Of a DNA stretch of 8,402 nucleotides, positions 1 through 6,960 are shown piece after piece. How positions within the stretch are numbered: position 1 is the first letter of the stretch; each line of letters opens with the position of its first letter. The stretch is from an uncultured Nitrospira sp. Its GTDB lineage: Bacteria; Nitrospirota; Nitrospiria; Nitrospirales; UBA8639. The stretch covers positions 1,610-10,011 of the forward strand of contig CABVRQ010000115.1 in assembly GCA_902500695.1 (NCBI GenBank), in the 5' to 3' direction. A program made the position numbers and the translations under genes. Under the pieces are notes generated by a model. The model searched no databases. It worked only from the letters and a program-made list of their open reading frames with translations, and was not told the DNA's origin.

Positions 1-63
1 CACTTCAAGGACGCTTAATCCTTTCCACATTTTTATCGTCGAAATGCGCTGATGGAGTACGTG

Positions 64-82
64 CTCTTTAGTTGCTAAAGAG
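64..82 (-). terminator. Perfect 8-bp hairpin just after the efflux operon (weak terminator candidate)
   Basis: CTCTTTAG and CTAAAGAG form a perfect 8-bp stem with a 3-nt loop, starting 8 bases after the permease stop codon. Its position suits transcript termination or 3'-end protection of the efflux mRNA. The stem has only three G/C pairs and neither strand has a T-run after it, so it does not look like a standard intrinsic terminator. It might be a processing or stabilising stem-loop. The remaining bases to the left edge (1-63) show no gene. Confidence 0.35.
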
Positions 83-90
83 TCGATCTC

Positions 91-3000
91 TCACTCCGCA
101 ACGATGGCTTCCGGTTCATTCTGAACTTTTTCCGGAGAAGGCGTGTTGCCCTTAACGGTGAACACACCCGACACATCCTCCGCGACCAGATAGAGACAGG
201 GAATGAGCACGAGCATGATGGCGGTGGCAAACAGAATTCCAAATCCCAATGAAATGGCCATGGGAATCATGAACCGTGCCTGACGGGACGTTTCGAAAAT
301 CATGGGCCCCAATCCACCGAAGGTTGTGAGGGTGGTCAACAGAATGGGCCGGAACCGGCGGATGCCGGCCTGGCAGATGGCCTCCACGGCATTATGTCCT
401 TCCCGGCGTTTGGTATTGGCATAGTCGATCATGATTAAAGAATCATTGACCACTACTCCGCCAAGCGCAATGATTCCCATCATACTGATGATGCTGATGC
501 TGTAGCCCATGATCATATGGCCGATCACGGCACCAACCAATCCGAATGGAATGGATGTCATCACAATGGCTGGTTGCAGGTAGCTACGAAAGGGTACGGC
601 AAGCAATACATAAATCAGGATCAATGCCAGCGTGGAACTATATAAAAAACTCTGAAGCGCATCTCGCATATCGGCCTGACGGCCTTCAAAGGTGTAACTC
701 AGGCCGGGATAATCTCGAAGCAAGGCCGGAAGCACGTCGTTTTTGAGTTTATCCAGGACAAGATTGGTGTCCTTTGTGGGTTGGACATTTGCGGTGACGG
801 TCACGGTACGGTGTCCGTCCCGACGGGTGATCACCCGAAACGCCCGGCCCTTTTCGACCGTCGCCACCTGATACAACGGCACGTGTGGCCCCGCAGGCGT
901 TCGAATCACCAGATTTTCCACGTGATATTCGCTCGAGCGTTCCGACTCGGGGAATCGCACCAACACCTTGATCTCGTTACGCCCTCGTTGCTGACGAAGG
1001 GCCTCCGATCCGTAAAAGGCGTTGCGGGCTTGTCTGGCGATATCCCCGGCGGTGAGGCCGAGGCTGCGGGCTTCCTCTTTGATCCGGAAGTCCAGTTGGG
1101 GTTTTCCTGGAGAATACCCGTCATCGACGTCTTTGACGCTTCCGAATTCAGCCAGACGGTCGGCCAGATCGGTGCTCGCCTTATCGAGCATGTCAATATT
1201 CCGATGGCTGAGTTCAACACTAATCCCGGCCCCGCGCCCTGGTCCCCCGCTATCCGCCTCAAACCGCAGGTATTCTACTCCCGTCAAATCCGGAGTGTGT
1301 TCCCGCCAGAGGGTGGTCAATTCGCTTGTGCTGAGGGGACGATGGTTCGCATCCGGCAAATACGCGCGAACGTCGATGGTATTTTCCAGCACCAGTGCGA
1401 AGGTGCCGTTGGTAATATGTTCTCCCGGATACTGGTCGATCACGTCCTGCACGGAACGGATCAACCCGTCCCGGATCCGGATTATTTCACTGGGCGGACT
1501 TCCAAAAGGCAGAGCGGCTGTGGCCTTGGCAAAATCCGCCTCAACGGTGGGCATGAGAATAAAACCCATGCGTCCGCTGAATGGATAGGCTAGCACGATG
1601 GCAAAAATGCCGAAGCCAATGGCAATCGTCAGATAGCGGTGAGCAATGGCGCGGCGAAGAAACGGACCATATGTCCGTTCGACAAATCGGGAAAACCATG
1701 CGCTGAACCGTTGTTGAGTGTTATGGAGAGTTCTGCCGATGGTGCCGGTCGGATTGGTGCCCGAATGCGCCAGATGGGCTGGAAGAACGAACAAGGCTTC
1801 AATCCAGGAAATAATGAAGGCGGTGGAGACCACCACGGGAATCACGGCCCATATTTTTCCGAAAGATCCCGGCATAAACATCAGCGGTAGGAAGGCCACG
1901 ATATTCGTCAAAATACTGAAGCTGATGGGAATGGCAATATCCCGTGCCCCCAGGATGGCCGCCTCGCTGAAGGATTTGCCGCGTTGACGGTATTCATAAA
2001 TGTTTTCCCCAGCAATAATGGCGTCATCCACCACAATTCCAAGCGCAATAATGAAGGCAAAGAGGGACACCATATTGATGGACACGTCCATGGCCGGCAG
2101 AAATAACATGGCACCCAGAAATGACGTCGGGATCCCTACCGTCACCCAAAACGCCAGTTTGTATTCCAGAAACAGGGTGAGAATGGCCAGGACCAGCAAC
2201 AACCCGAGAAATCCATTTTTCAGCAGAAGCGTGAGCCGCTGATAATAGATTTCTGACCGATCCTTGAGAATGGTGTATTGGATGGAAGCCGGCAGATCAG
2301 GAACAATATGGGCCATCGCGGCTCGTACGCTTTCCGACACCCCGATCGGGGTTTGATCTCCCACTCGAAAGATTTCGATGCCAATGGCACGTACCCCGTT
2401 AAAGGTGGCATACGTTTCGCTTTCCTGAAATCCTTCCGACACGTGGGCGAGATCCCCGAGTCGCAAGAGCGTTCCCGTTAGGTTGGCAACGATGGGGATG
2501 TCGGCAAAGTCTGACGCCCAATCCCGTCGTTCCTGCACCCGCAACAAAATTTCTCCGCTGGAGGTTTCCACGCTTCCACCCGATCGATCGAGCGCAGTAG
2601 CGCGAATGGTTTGTGCGATGCCCTCCAACGTGAGTCCATAAGCCCGGAGGTCTTCTTGGGACACCTCCACATGGATTTCATATGCCCGCGCGCCTTCAAG
2701 ATCGATTTGCGTAATGCCGGGTTCTTGTAAGAGGCGGTCTCGAACTTGTTCGGCGATTTCACGCAGGGTCCATTCCGAGACGTCACCATACAATTGAAGA
2801 GTCAGGACGTCGCGACGACGGGTATCCAACGTGACACTCGGCTTTTCCGTATCCTCGGGAAATGTGACGATGCGGCTGATCGCCTGCTGAATGTCCTGAT
2901 AGACTTTTTGATTGTTGGACTTGGCCAGGAGTTCGACGACGACCGTTCCCTGATTTTCCGCAGCCGTGGCCCGGATCTCGTTCACCCCTTCCAGGCCGCG

Positions 3001-3252
3001 CACACCTTCTTCAATGGCCAGAATCACCCCCTGTTCGACTTCTTCAGGACTCGCGCCGGGAAAGGGGACGGTGATGGTGACGGTGTCTTCTTCAAACTCG
3101 GGAAAGACTTCCTGCTTAATGTGGGAGGCCATAAACAGTCCACCCAGCAGTAACGTCAACATGAGGAGGTTGGGTGTGATCCGGTTGTGAACCATCCAGG
3201 CCAGCGGGCCGGATTCCCGGTGAGGTGGAGGAGTGGAAGGCTTATGTTCCAT
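91..3252 (-). CDS. RND-family efflux permease (AcrB-like inner-membrane pump)
   Basis: This is the proton-driven inner-membrane pump of a tripartite efflux system, which would pass substrate from the periplasm or inner membrane to the adaptor and channel encoded just upstream. The 1053 residues match the usual RND length. TM1 is about residues 24-42, followed by a first porter domain containing FPEFEED and PGASPEEVEQGV. TM2-TM6 span about 343-492, the second porter/docking half about 560-865, and TM8-TM12 about 868-1024. A hydrophilic tail follows. TM4 carries the proton-relay pair D409-D410 in GIVVDDAI. The TM10 motif reads GGVVVNDSLI (931-940), with Val935 where AcrB has Lys940, while the next Asn (N936) is kept. 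TM11 carries RPILLTTLTT. This motif set suggests an HAE-like group related to AcrB but distinct from it, and not the heavy-metal CusA group. The ATG lies inside the end of the adaptor gene (11-bp overlap). No Shine-Dalgarno is visible, so translational coupling is likely. Substrate is unknown; drugs, solvents or lipids are all possible. Confidence 0.95.
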   Translation of the reverse strand: MEHKPSTPPPHRESGPLAWMVHNRITPNLLMLTLLLGGLFMASHIKQEVFPEFEEDTVTITVPFPGASPEEVEQGVILAIEEGVRGLEGVNEIRATAAENQGTVVVELLAKSNNQKVYQDIQQAISRIVTFPEDTEKPSVTLDTRRRDVLTLQLYGDVSEWTLREIAEQVRDRLLQEPGITQIDLEGARAYEIHVEVSQEDLRAYGLTLEGIAQTIRATALDRSGGSVETSSGEILLRVQERRDWASDFADIPIVANLTGTLLRLGDLAHVSEGFQESETYATFNGVRAIGIEIFRVGDQTPIGVSESVRAAMAHIVPDLPASIQYTILKDRSEIYYQRLTLLLKNGFLGLLLVLAILTLFLEYKLAFWVTVGIPTSFLGAMLFLPAMDVSINMVSLFAFIIALGIVVDDAIIAGENIYEYRQRGKSFSEAAILGARDIAIPISFSILTNIVAFLPLMFMPGSFGKIWAVIPVVVSTAFIISWIEALFVLPAHLAHSGTNPTGTIGRTLHNTQQRFSAWFSRFVERTYGPFLRRAIAHRYLTIAIGFGIFAIVLAYPFSGRMGFILMPTVEADFAKATAALPFGSPPSEIIRIRDGLIRSVQDVIDQYPGEHITNGTFALVLENTIDVRAYLPDANHRPLSTSELTTLWREHTPDLTGVEYLRFEADSGGPGRGAGISVELSHRNIDMLDKASTDLADRLAEFGSVKDVDDGYSPGKPQLDFRIKEEARSLGLTAGDIARQARNAFYGSEALRQQRGRNEIKVLVRFPESERSSEYHVENLVIRTPAGPHVPLYQVATVEKGRAFRVITRRDGHRTVTVTANVQPTKDTNLVLDKLKNDVLPALLRDYPGLSYTFEGRQADMRDALQSFLYSSTLALILIYVLLAVPFRSYLQPAIVMTSIPFGLVGAVIGHMIMGYSISIISMMGIIALGGVVVNDSLIMIDYANTKRREGHNAVEAICQAGIRRFRPILLTTLTTFGGLGPMIFETSRQARFMIPMAISLGFGILFATAIMLVLIPCLYLVAEDVSGVFTVKGNTPSPEKVQNEPEAIVAE

Positions 3253-4465
3253 GGGGAGTCACTGGTGTGTCGAAACGGCTGTCATTCAGGCGAATGGGCA
3301 TCCCATCTGTGGGGGCGGAAATGTCGGTGACTACTAAGCGGTCTCCCGTTTCCAGGCCTTCTGAAATAAAGACCTCATGTTGGCCACGATAAGCGATCGT
3401 CACCTGACGAATGGCCAGCGTATTGTCTGTATTCATCAGCCACACGGTGTCCTGGTCATGGATCCAGCGACGATCCACTTTGGCAAGCCGGGCGAGTTCC
3501 TGCCCTTGAATTTCCGCTCGAAGATAGGAGCCGAGCAGCACGCGAGGCAGCCGCGCATGCTGTTCTTCAAGATTCAGCGGATCGTGTATGGCCACCAGAA
3601 GCCTGGCCATTCGCCCGTTGGGTTCAAGATCGGTCAGCAACCGGACTACCCGGCCTGTGCGGAATTTTTCTTTTCCCCACACATTTTCCTGGAAGAGTTT
3701 GACGGAGGACCCTGGTTCATCAGGTGTGCGAGGAATCGTGATCCAACGTAATTGAGCCATGGGAACGGCTAACTCGACCCAGTACTCTTTCGTTCCCGCA
3801 ATCGTCACGAGATCTGAGGTGGTGGTCACATAGGTCCCGAGATCCACCTGATAGCGAACGACGGTTGCTTCAAATGGGGCTTTGATGACGGTGCGGGCCA
3901 GCGCGAGCTTCGCGGATTGAAGGGCAGCCGCTGCGGCATCCACGTCGGCTTTCATGGCGCTTAGCTGCGGCAGGCGAAGGACCAGGGATTTTTCCTGCTC
4001 GTTGATCGTTGCACCCAATAAATCGAACTCCTGTTTGGCGACGACCTGATTACCCTCTTCGAGGAGAAGCGCCACGCGGGCTTTCGCCAGATCGGATTGT
4101 CGCTGTCGGACAGCCAGCACATAATCCGCCGGTTCCAAACGAAGAATGGTTTCCTGTGAGGAGAAACGACCGCCGGGGACGAGTTCAGGGTTGACAGCGA
4201 TGATTTTACCGTTCACCTGTGACCGGAGGGTGATTTGATGAACAGGTTGGACTTGTCCCCAAGCCTCTATGGTCAGAATCTGTTTGGTCACATCGATTTC
4301 AATCGTTTCCACCAGTCGGGGTTGCCTGGGTTTGGGATGACGTTCGGGTTGTGGGGCAGTCTTGACGATCGAAAAGGCAATGCCTCCAGCCAGCGCCAGG
4401 ATCAGAACAGGCAGCACAGCCTTCAATACCATCAGGCATTTTTTGGAAAAGGATGGGGATGACAT
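3242..4465 (-). CDS. RND efflux periplasmic adaptor (membrane-fusion protein, HlyD/AcrA type)
   Basis: This 407-residue protein is the periplasmic adaptor bridging the pump and the outer-membrane channel. A hydrophobic segment at about residues 12-34 anchors it in the inner membrane. There is no lipobox, so it is a signal-anchor type rather than an AcrA-like lipoprotein. The first half of the lipoyl/barrel-sandwich domain is at about 66-110 (LRSQVNGKI at 80-88). An alpha-helical hairpin rich in Ala, Gln, Leu and Lys spans about 115-190. The second lipoyl half is at about 192-225 (VIKAPFEATV). A beta-barrel (about 226-320) and a membrane-proximal domain (about 325-395, with GLETGDRLVV) follow. 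The gene lies 27 bp after the channel gene and overlaps the permease start by 11 bp, so one operon is expected. The chosen ATG is the first Met of the frame, and no convincing Shine-Dalgarno precedes it. An internal Met12 would still leave the anchor intact. The family call is secure; substrate cannot be inferred. Confidence 0.93.
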   Translation of the reverse strand: MSSPSFSKKCLMVLKAVLPVLILALAGGIAFSIVKTAPQPERHPKPRQPRLVETIEIDVTKQILTIEAWGQVQPVHQITLRSQVNGKIIAVNPELVPGGRFSSQETILRLEPADYVLAVRQRQSDLAKARVALLLEEGNQVVAKQEFDLLGATINEQEKSLVLRLPQLSAMKADVDAAAAALQSAKLALARTVIKAPFEATVVRYQVDLGTYVTTTSDLVTIAGTKEYWVELAVPMAQLRWITIPRTPDEPGSSVKLFQENVWGKEKFRTGRVVRLLTDLEPNGRMARLLVAIHDPLNLEEQHARLPRVLLGSYLRAEIQGQELARLAKVDRRWIHDQDTVWLMNTDNTLAIRQVTIAYRGQHEVFISEGLETGDRLVVTDISAPTDGMPIRLNDSRFDTPVTPHGT

Positions 4466-4492
4466 GGCTTGGTAGAGTTTCGGGAGGAATCC

Positions 4493-5923
4493 CTATCCGG
4501 TGGAAATGGTTAATTGACGGATTTCAGGTTTAGTCATAGGCCACCCACCGGCCAGAGCCTTGGCCAGATCAACGCGAAAATCGATGAGCGTCCTTCGGGC
4601 GGTCAGGATCTCCCGTTCAAGCTCCTGTTGACTGTTCAGCGCATTGAGCACGTCCAGATAGGCGGTTGCACCATTGAGATAACGGGCCCGCAAGCGTTCG
4701 ATCACCTGGGTGGCGATGTGAAACTGCTCTTCCAGGCTGGAAGTCTTTTCCCGTTGTTGGGCTTCTTGGACCAAGGCATTTTCGACCTCCTGGAATGCCT
4801 GAAGTACCGTGAATTCATAATTGTGAAGGACCTCGGAGCGAGCGGCTTTGCTGAGATCGACTTGCGCCGCCCTCGCCCCGGCATTAAAGATCGGTGCCAC
4901 GATTTGTGCGGATACGTTGGCTAACCAATTGGCAAAAATCCCTCCAGGAGCCGTCGCAAAGGCTCCGCCGGTCAGGGTTGGGGTGAGATTTGTGGTTATC
5001 GCCGCGCCAAGATCAATGCGCGGAAAACGTTCGGCAATGGCGGCCGCGACACGCGCATCGGCCGCCTGGACCTGGTAAAAAACGGCCTGCACGTCAGGGC
5101 GCCGTTGAATCAACTCTCCTGGCAGGCCGGTATTGGGCAACGGCGGAAGGAGTATCAGAGTCCGATCGTCGGGAATATCCAGGGCCGTGGGCGGTTTCCC
5201 CAGTAGAATGGCGAGTTGATGGCTCAGGGTCCCGATTTGCGCGCGGACGTCTTTAGTGTTTCCCCGGGTTTGCTCCACTAATTGTTTCTGCCGCAGGACG
5301 TCGGCCGCAGCAGCGACGCCCTGCCGGAACCGCAAGGTGACCACTTGAAGAACTTTTTCGTTGGTCGATATCTGTTTCTCCAGCAAAGCCAGTTGGCCTC
5401 GCTGTTCGAGCAGATTATACCAGGTTTTCGCCATCTGACTTGATAACGTGATCGCGGCGGCCGTTAAGTCTTCCTGGCTGGATTGCGCGTCGAAGCGCGC
5501 CGCACTCCCGAAGGCCCGAACTCGTCCCCACAGGTCAAGCTCGTAGGCCACTGATAACCCAACCGCAAAACGATCAGTCTGAGTGCCAACACTCGTGCGA
5601 CTGCGGCTGGCATTACTGTTCGCGTTTAAAAATGGAAATCGAGGGGCTCCATCACGCACGGCGGTGGCTTCCGCCTGCCGCAGACGGTCCCAGGTGGCTA
5701 ACAGAGTCGGATTGTCTTCCATTGCGCGTTCAATCAACCGGTCAAGGGCCTCGTCTTCAAAGGCTTCCCACCATTTGTCCTGCAACACATTCTGGCCGGA
5801 ACGGGAAAACGAATCGGGCGGATGGATTTTCAATTCAATGGGTTGTGGGTCGAACAGGCAACCGGTTATGAGCATAAGGAAAATGCCTGTGAGGATGGAG
5901 GGACAATAACGGAGAGTGATCAT
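4493..5923 (-). CDS. Outer-membrane efflux lipoprotein (NodT/TolC-type channel)
   Basis: This protein would trimerise into the outer-membrane exit duct of the tripartite pump. The 476 residues from this ATG match the usual length of NodT-family channels. The start was chosen because it places a classic lipoprotein signal at the N-terminus: a short basic stretch, a hydrophobic core (about 8-19) and the lipobox LITGC with Cys22 as the probable lipidated residue. Two outer_efflux repeats follow. The first includes WWEAFEDEALDRLI (51-64), NPTL and the strand motif YELDLWGRVR (127-136). The second starts near LIQRRPDVQA (271-280), with a strand segment around 331-345 and long coiled-coil helices around 355-456. 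The frame can be opened further upstream to a TTG at 6025, but those 34 extra residues are polar, not secretory and would bury the signal. No strong Shine-Dalgarno precedes either start. It is the first gene of its operon, which is unusual for RND systems, where the channel gene commonly comes last. Confidence 0.93.
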   Translation of the reverse strand: MITLRYCPSILTGIFLMLITGCLFDPQPIELKIHPPDSFSRSGQNVLQDKWWEAFEDEALDRLIERAMEDNPTLLATWDRLRQAEATAVRDGAPRFPFLNANSNASRSRTSVGTQTDRFAVGLSVAYELDLWGRVRAFGSAARFDAQSSQEDLTAAAITLSSQMAKTWYNLLEQRGQLALLEKQISTNEKVLQVVTLRFRQGVAAAADVLRQKQLVEQTRGNTKDVRAQIGTLSHQLAILLGKPPTALDIPDDRTLILLPPLPNTGLPGELIQRRPDVQAVFYQVQAADARVAAAIAERFPRIDLGAAITTNLTPTLTGGAFATAPGGIFANWLANVSAQIVAPIFNAGARAAQVDLSKAARSEVLHNYEFTVLQAFQEVENALVQEAQQREKTSSLEEQFHIATQVIERLRARYLNGATAYLDVLNALNSQQELEREILTARRTLIDFRVDLAKALAGGWPMTKPEIRQLTISTG

Positions 5924-6082
5924 GCGATGTTCAGTATGATAAAGGAAAATACATGCTGATTTTGTTATGGATGATGAATGTCGTACTTGATGTGACCGGA
6001 GATAAAAAACGTCTTTTTGTCCCAATTTGCTGACGAAAACGATTCATCCAGGCGTATGGCCCCGATCTTTCTCTGTTCGGTC

Positions 6083-6088
6083 AGTATA
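6083..6088 (-). promoter_or_regulatory. Weak -10 candidate for the efflux operon
   Basis: On the minus strand this reads TATACT, one mismatch from TATAAT, and would give a start near 6076 with a leader of about 150 nt before the channel gene. The sequence 16-18 bp upstream has no recognisable -35, and the TG is one base out of place for an extended -10. A promoter this poor could depend on an activator such as the divergently encoded regulator, but the call itself is weak. Confidence 0.2.
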
Positions 6089-6155
6089 CCCAGGATATTT
6101 CCCTGAAATTTATCCACATCCTTCTTTTTTGTAAGAAAACCTGCCAGAATTCCAT

Positions 6156-6175
6156 TTTGACAAACTTTGATACAA
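6156..6175 (+). repeat. TTTGA direct repeat with 10-bp spacing (possible regulator site)
   Basis: Two adjacent 10-mers, TTTGACAAAC and TTTGATACAA, agree at 7 of 10 positions, with TTTGA at 6156-6160 and 6166-6170. OmpR/PhoB-type regulators commonly bind tandem half-sites about 10-11 bp apart, so this could be an operator for the adjacent regulator. It overlaps the candidate extended -10, which would suit autorepression better than activation. Only one such pair was seen and the region is A/T-rich, so chance is a real possibility. Confidence 0.25.
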
Positions 6176-6176
6176 T
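6168..6176 (+). promoter_or_regulatory. Extended -10 promoter of the response-regulator operon (candidate)
   Basis: The sequence TGATACAAT matches the extended -10 pattern TGnTATAAT, with the hexamer TACAAT differing from consensus at one base. A transcript from it would start near 6183 and carry a leader of roughly 58 nt ahead of the regulator ATG. A perfect TTGACA lies at 6157-6162 but only 8 bp from the -10 hexamer, which is too close to act as its -35. At a normal distance from TACAAT there is no good -35, which is tolerated by extended -10 promoters. This reading assumes a sigma-70-like housekeeping factor. Confidence 0.5.
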
Positions 6177-6231
6177 TTTTCTTCCCCCACTTTCGGTTCG
6201 GGCGTCATAATAATGAAGAAGGGTAATCTTC

Positions 6232-6236
6232 AGGAG
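6232..6236 (+). promoter_or_regulatory. Shine-Dalgarno of the response regulator
   Basis: AGGAG lies 4 bases before the regulator ATG. It is the clearest ribosome-binding site of the window and supports the chosen start. Confidence 0.75.
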
Positions 6237-6240
6237 CCTT

Positions 6241-6960
6241 ATGGATTCTTTACCGCATATACTTGTTGTTGATGATCAGCCGGATATCCGCATTCCGCTG
6301 GCAACCTATCTCACGCAAAAAGGCTTTCGACTGAGTGCGGCCGGAAGCGCGGCTGAAGCCCGAAAAACCCTCGAAAACAGCGCCATCGATCTTGTTGTCC
6401 TGGATATTATGATGCCGGGAGAAGACGGCCTCTCTCTCTGCCGTCATTTACGCGAAACAAAGGACATTCCCATTATTTTGCTCACGGCCATGGCGGAAGA
6501 AACGGACCGCGTGATCGGGTTGGAAATGGGCGCGGATGATTATGTCGTCAAACCGTTTAATCCCAGGGAATTGCTGGCACGAATCAAGTCCGTGCTCCGG
6601 CGTGCGAATAGTCTGCCATGGAAGGAACGGCGAATAGCGGAAAAAACCATTCGATTCGATCGATGGGTGTTACAGGTGTCGCAACGAGAGCTCATCGGAG
6701 AAGATGGCGTGGCCATTCCGCTTAGCACCGGGGAATTCGTACTGTTGACGGTGTTCCTGAATCATCCACGCATGGTGTTGACTCGTGATCAATTGCTGGA
6801 CCTCACCCGTCATAGGGCGGGCGATGTGTTTGATCGCAGTATCGACAATCAGGTCAGCCGGTTGCGAAAAAAAATTGAAATCGATCCCAAGCTACCCTCC
6901 TTGATAAAAACGGTGTGGGGCGGCGGCTACACGTTCACTGCTGAGGTCTCCTTTCAATGA
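6241..6960 (+). CDS. OmpR/PhoB-family response regulator
   Basis: This 239-residue transcription factor is the output half of a two-component system. The N-terminal receiver domain (about 5-120) has the acidic pocket D11-D12, the phosphoacceptor D55 within LVVLDIMMPGEDG, the switch residue T82, Y101 and the conserved K104 in VVKPF. The C-terminal winged helix (about 137-236) has the OmpR/TctD-like pattern LSTGEFVLL, then RSIDNQVSRLRKKIE (recognition-helix region), then LIKTVWGGGY in the wing. The start is firm: an AGGAG lies 5-9 bases before the ATG, and an in-frame stop at 6214 excludes a longer form. Its TGA overlaps the ATG of the kinase gene, which marks them as a cognate pair. Because it diverges from the efflux operon across a shared regulatory region, control of the pump genes is the natural inference. 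The sequence shows neither the direction of that control nor the inducing signal. Confidence 0.95.
   Translation: MDSLPHILVVDDQPDIRIPLATYLTQKGFRLSAAGSAAEARKTLENSAIDLVVLDIMMPGEDGLSLCRHLRETKDIPIILLTAMAEETDRVIGLEMGADDYVVKPFNPRELLARIKSVLRRANSLPWKERRIAEKTIRFDRWVLQVSQRELIGEDGVAIPLSTGEFVLLTVFLNHPRMVLTRDQLLDLTRHRAGDVFDRSIDNQVSRLRKKIEIDPKLPSLIKTVWGGGYTFTAEVSFQ

Larger units (their letters stand above)
5924..6240. promoter_or_regulatory. Divergent regulatory region between efflux operon and two-component genes
   Basis: This AT-rich stretch of 317 bp separates the start of the channel gene (leftward) from the start of the response regulator (rightward), so it must carry the promoters of both units. It shows an extended -10 promoter and a TTTGA direct repeat near the regulator gene, and a weak leftward -10 candidate near the middle. 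At 6001-6021 there is an imperfect A/T dyad (five A opposite five T, flanked by GA and TC) of unknown meaning. At about 6091-6105 there is a short dyad, CAGG and CCTG around an A/T-rich centre. I see no small gene, tRNA or clear terminator in it. Confidence 0.7.

Noticed and set aside
781..1593. Plus-strand open frame of 270 codons antisense to the permease gene
   Set aside because: It lies wholly inside the permease frame, its product has no recognisable motif or fold pattern, and no promoter or ribosome-binding site precedes it. It is explained as a codon-composition shadow.
6001..6021. Imperfect A/T dyad as an intrinsic terminator between the divergent genes
   Set aside because: The stem is almost only A-T pairs with a mismatch, and a terminator makes no sense between two gene starts. 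At most it is an operator-like dyad.
5924..6025. N-terminal extension of the channel gene to a TTG start
   Set aside because: The 34 added residues are polar, lack secretory character and would place the lipobox near residue 56. The ATG at 5923 gives a standard lipoprotein signal.
6157..6162. Perfect TTGACA as a -35 for the regulator promoter
   Set aside because: The nearest good -10 (TACAAT) is only 8 bp away, and nothing resembling a -10 lies 16-18 bp downstream.
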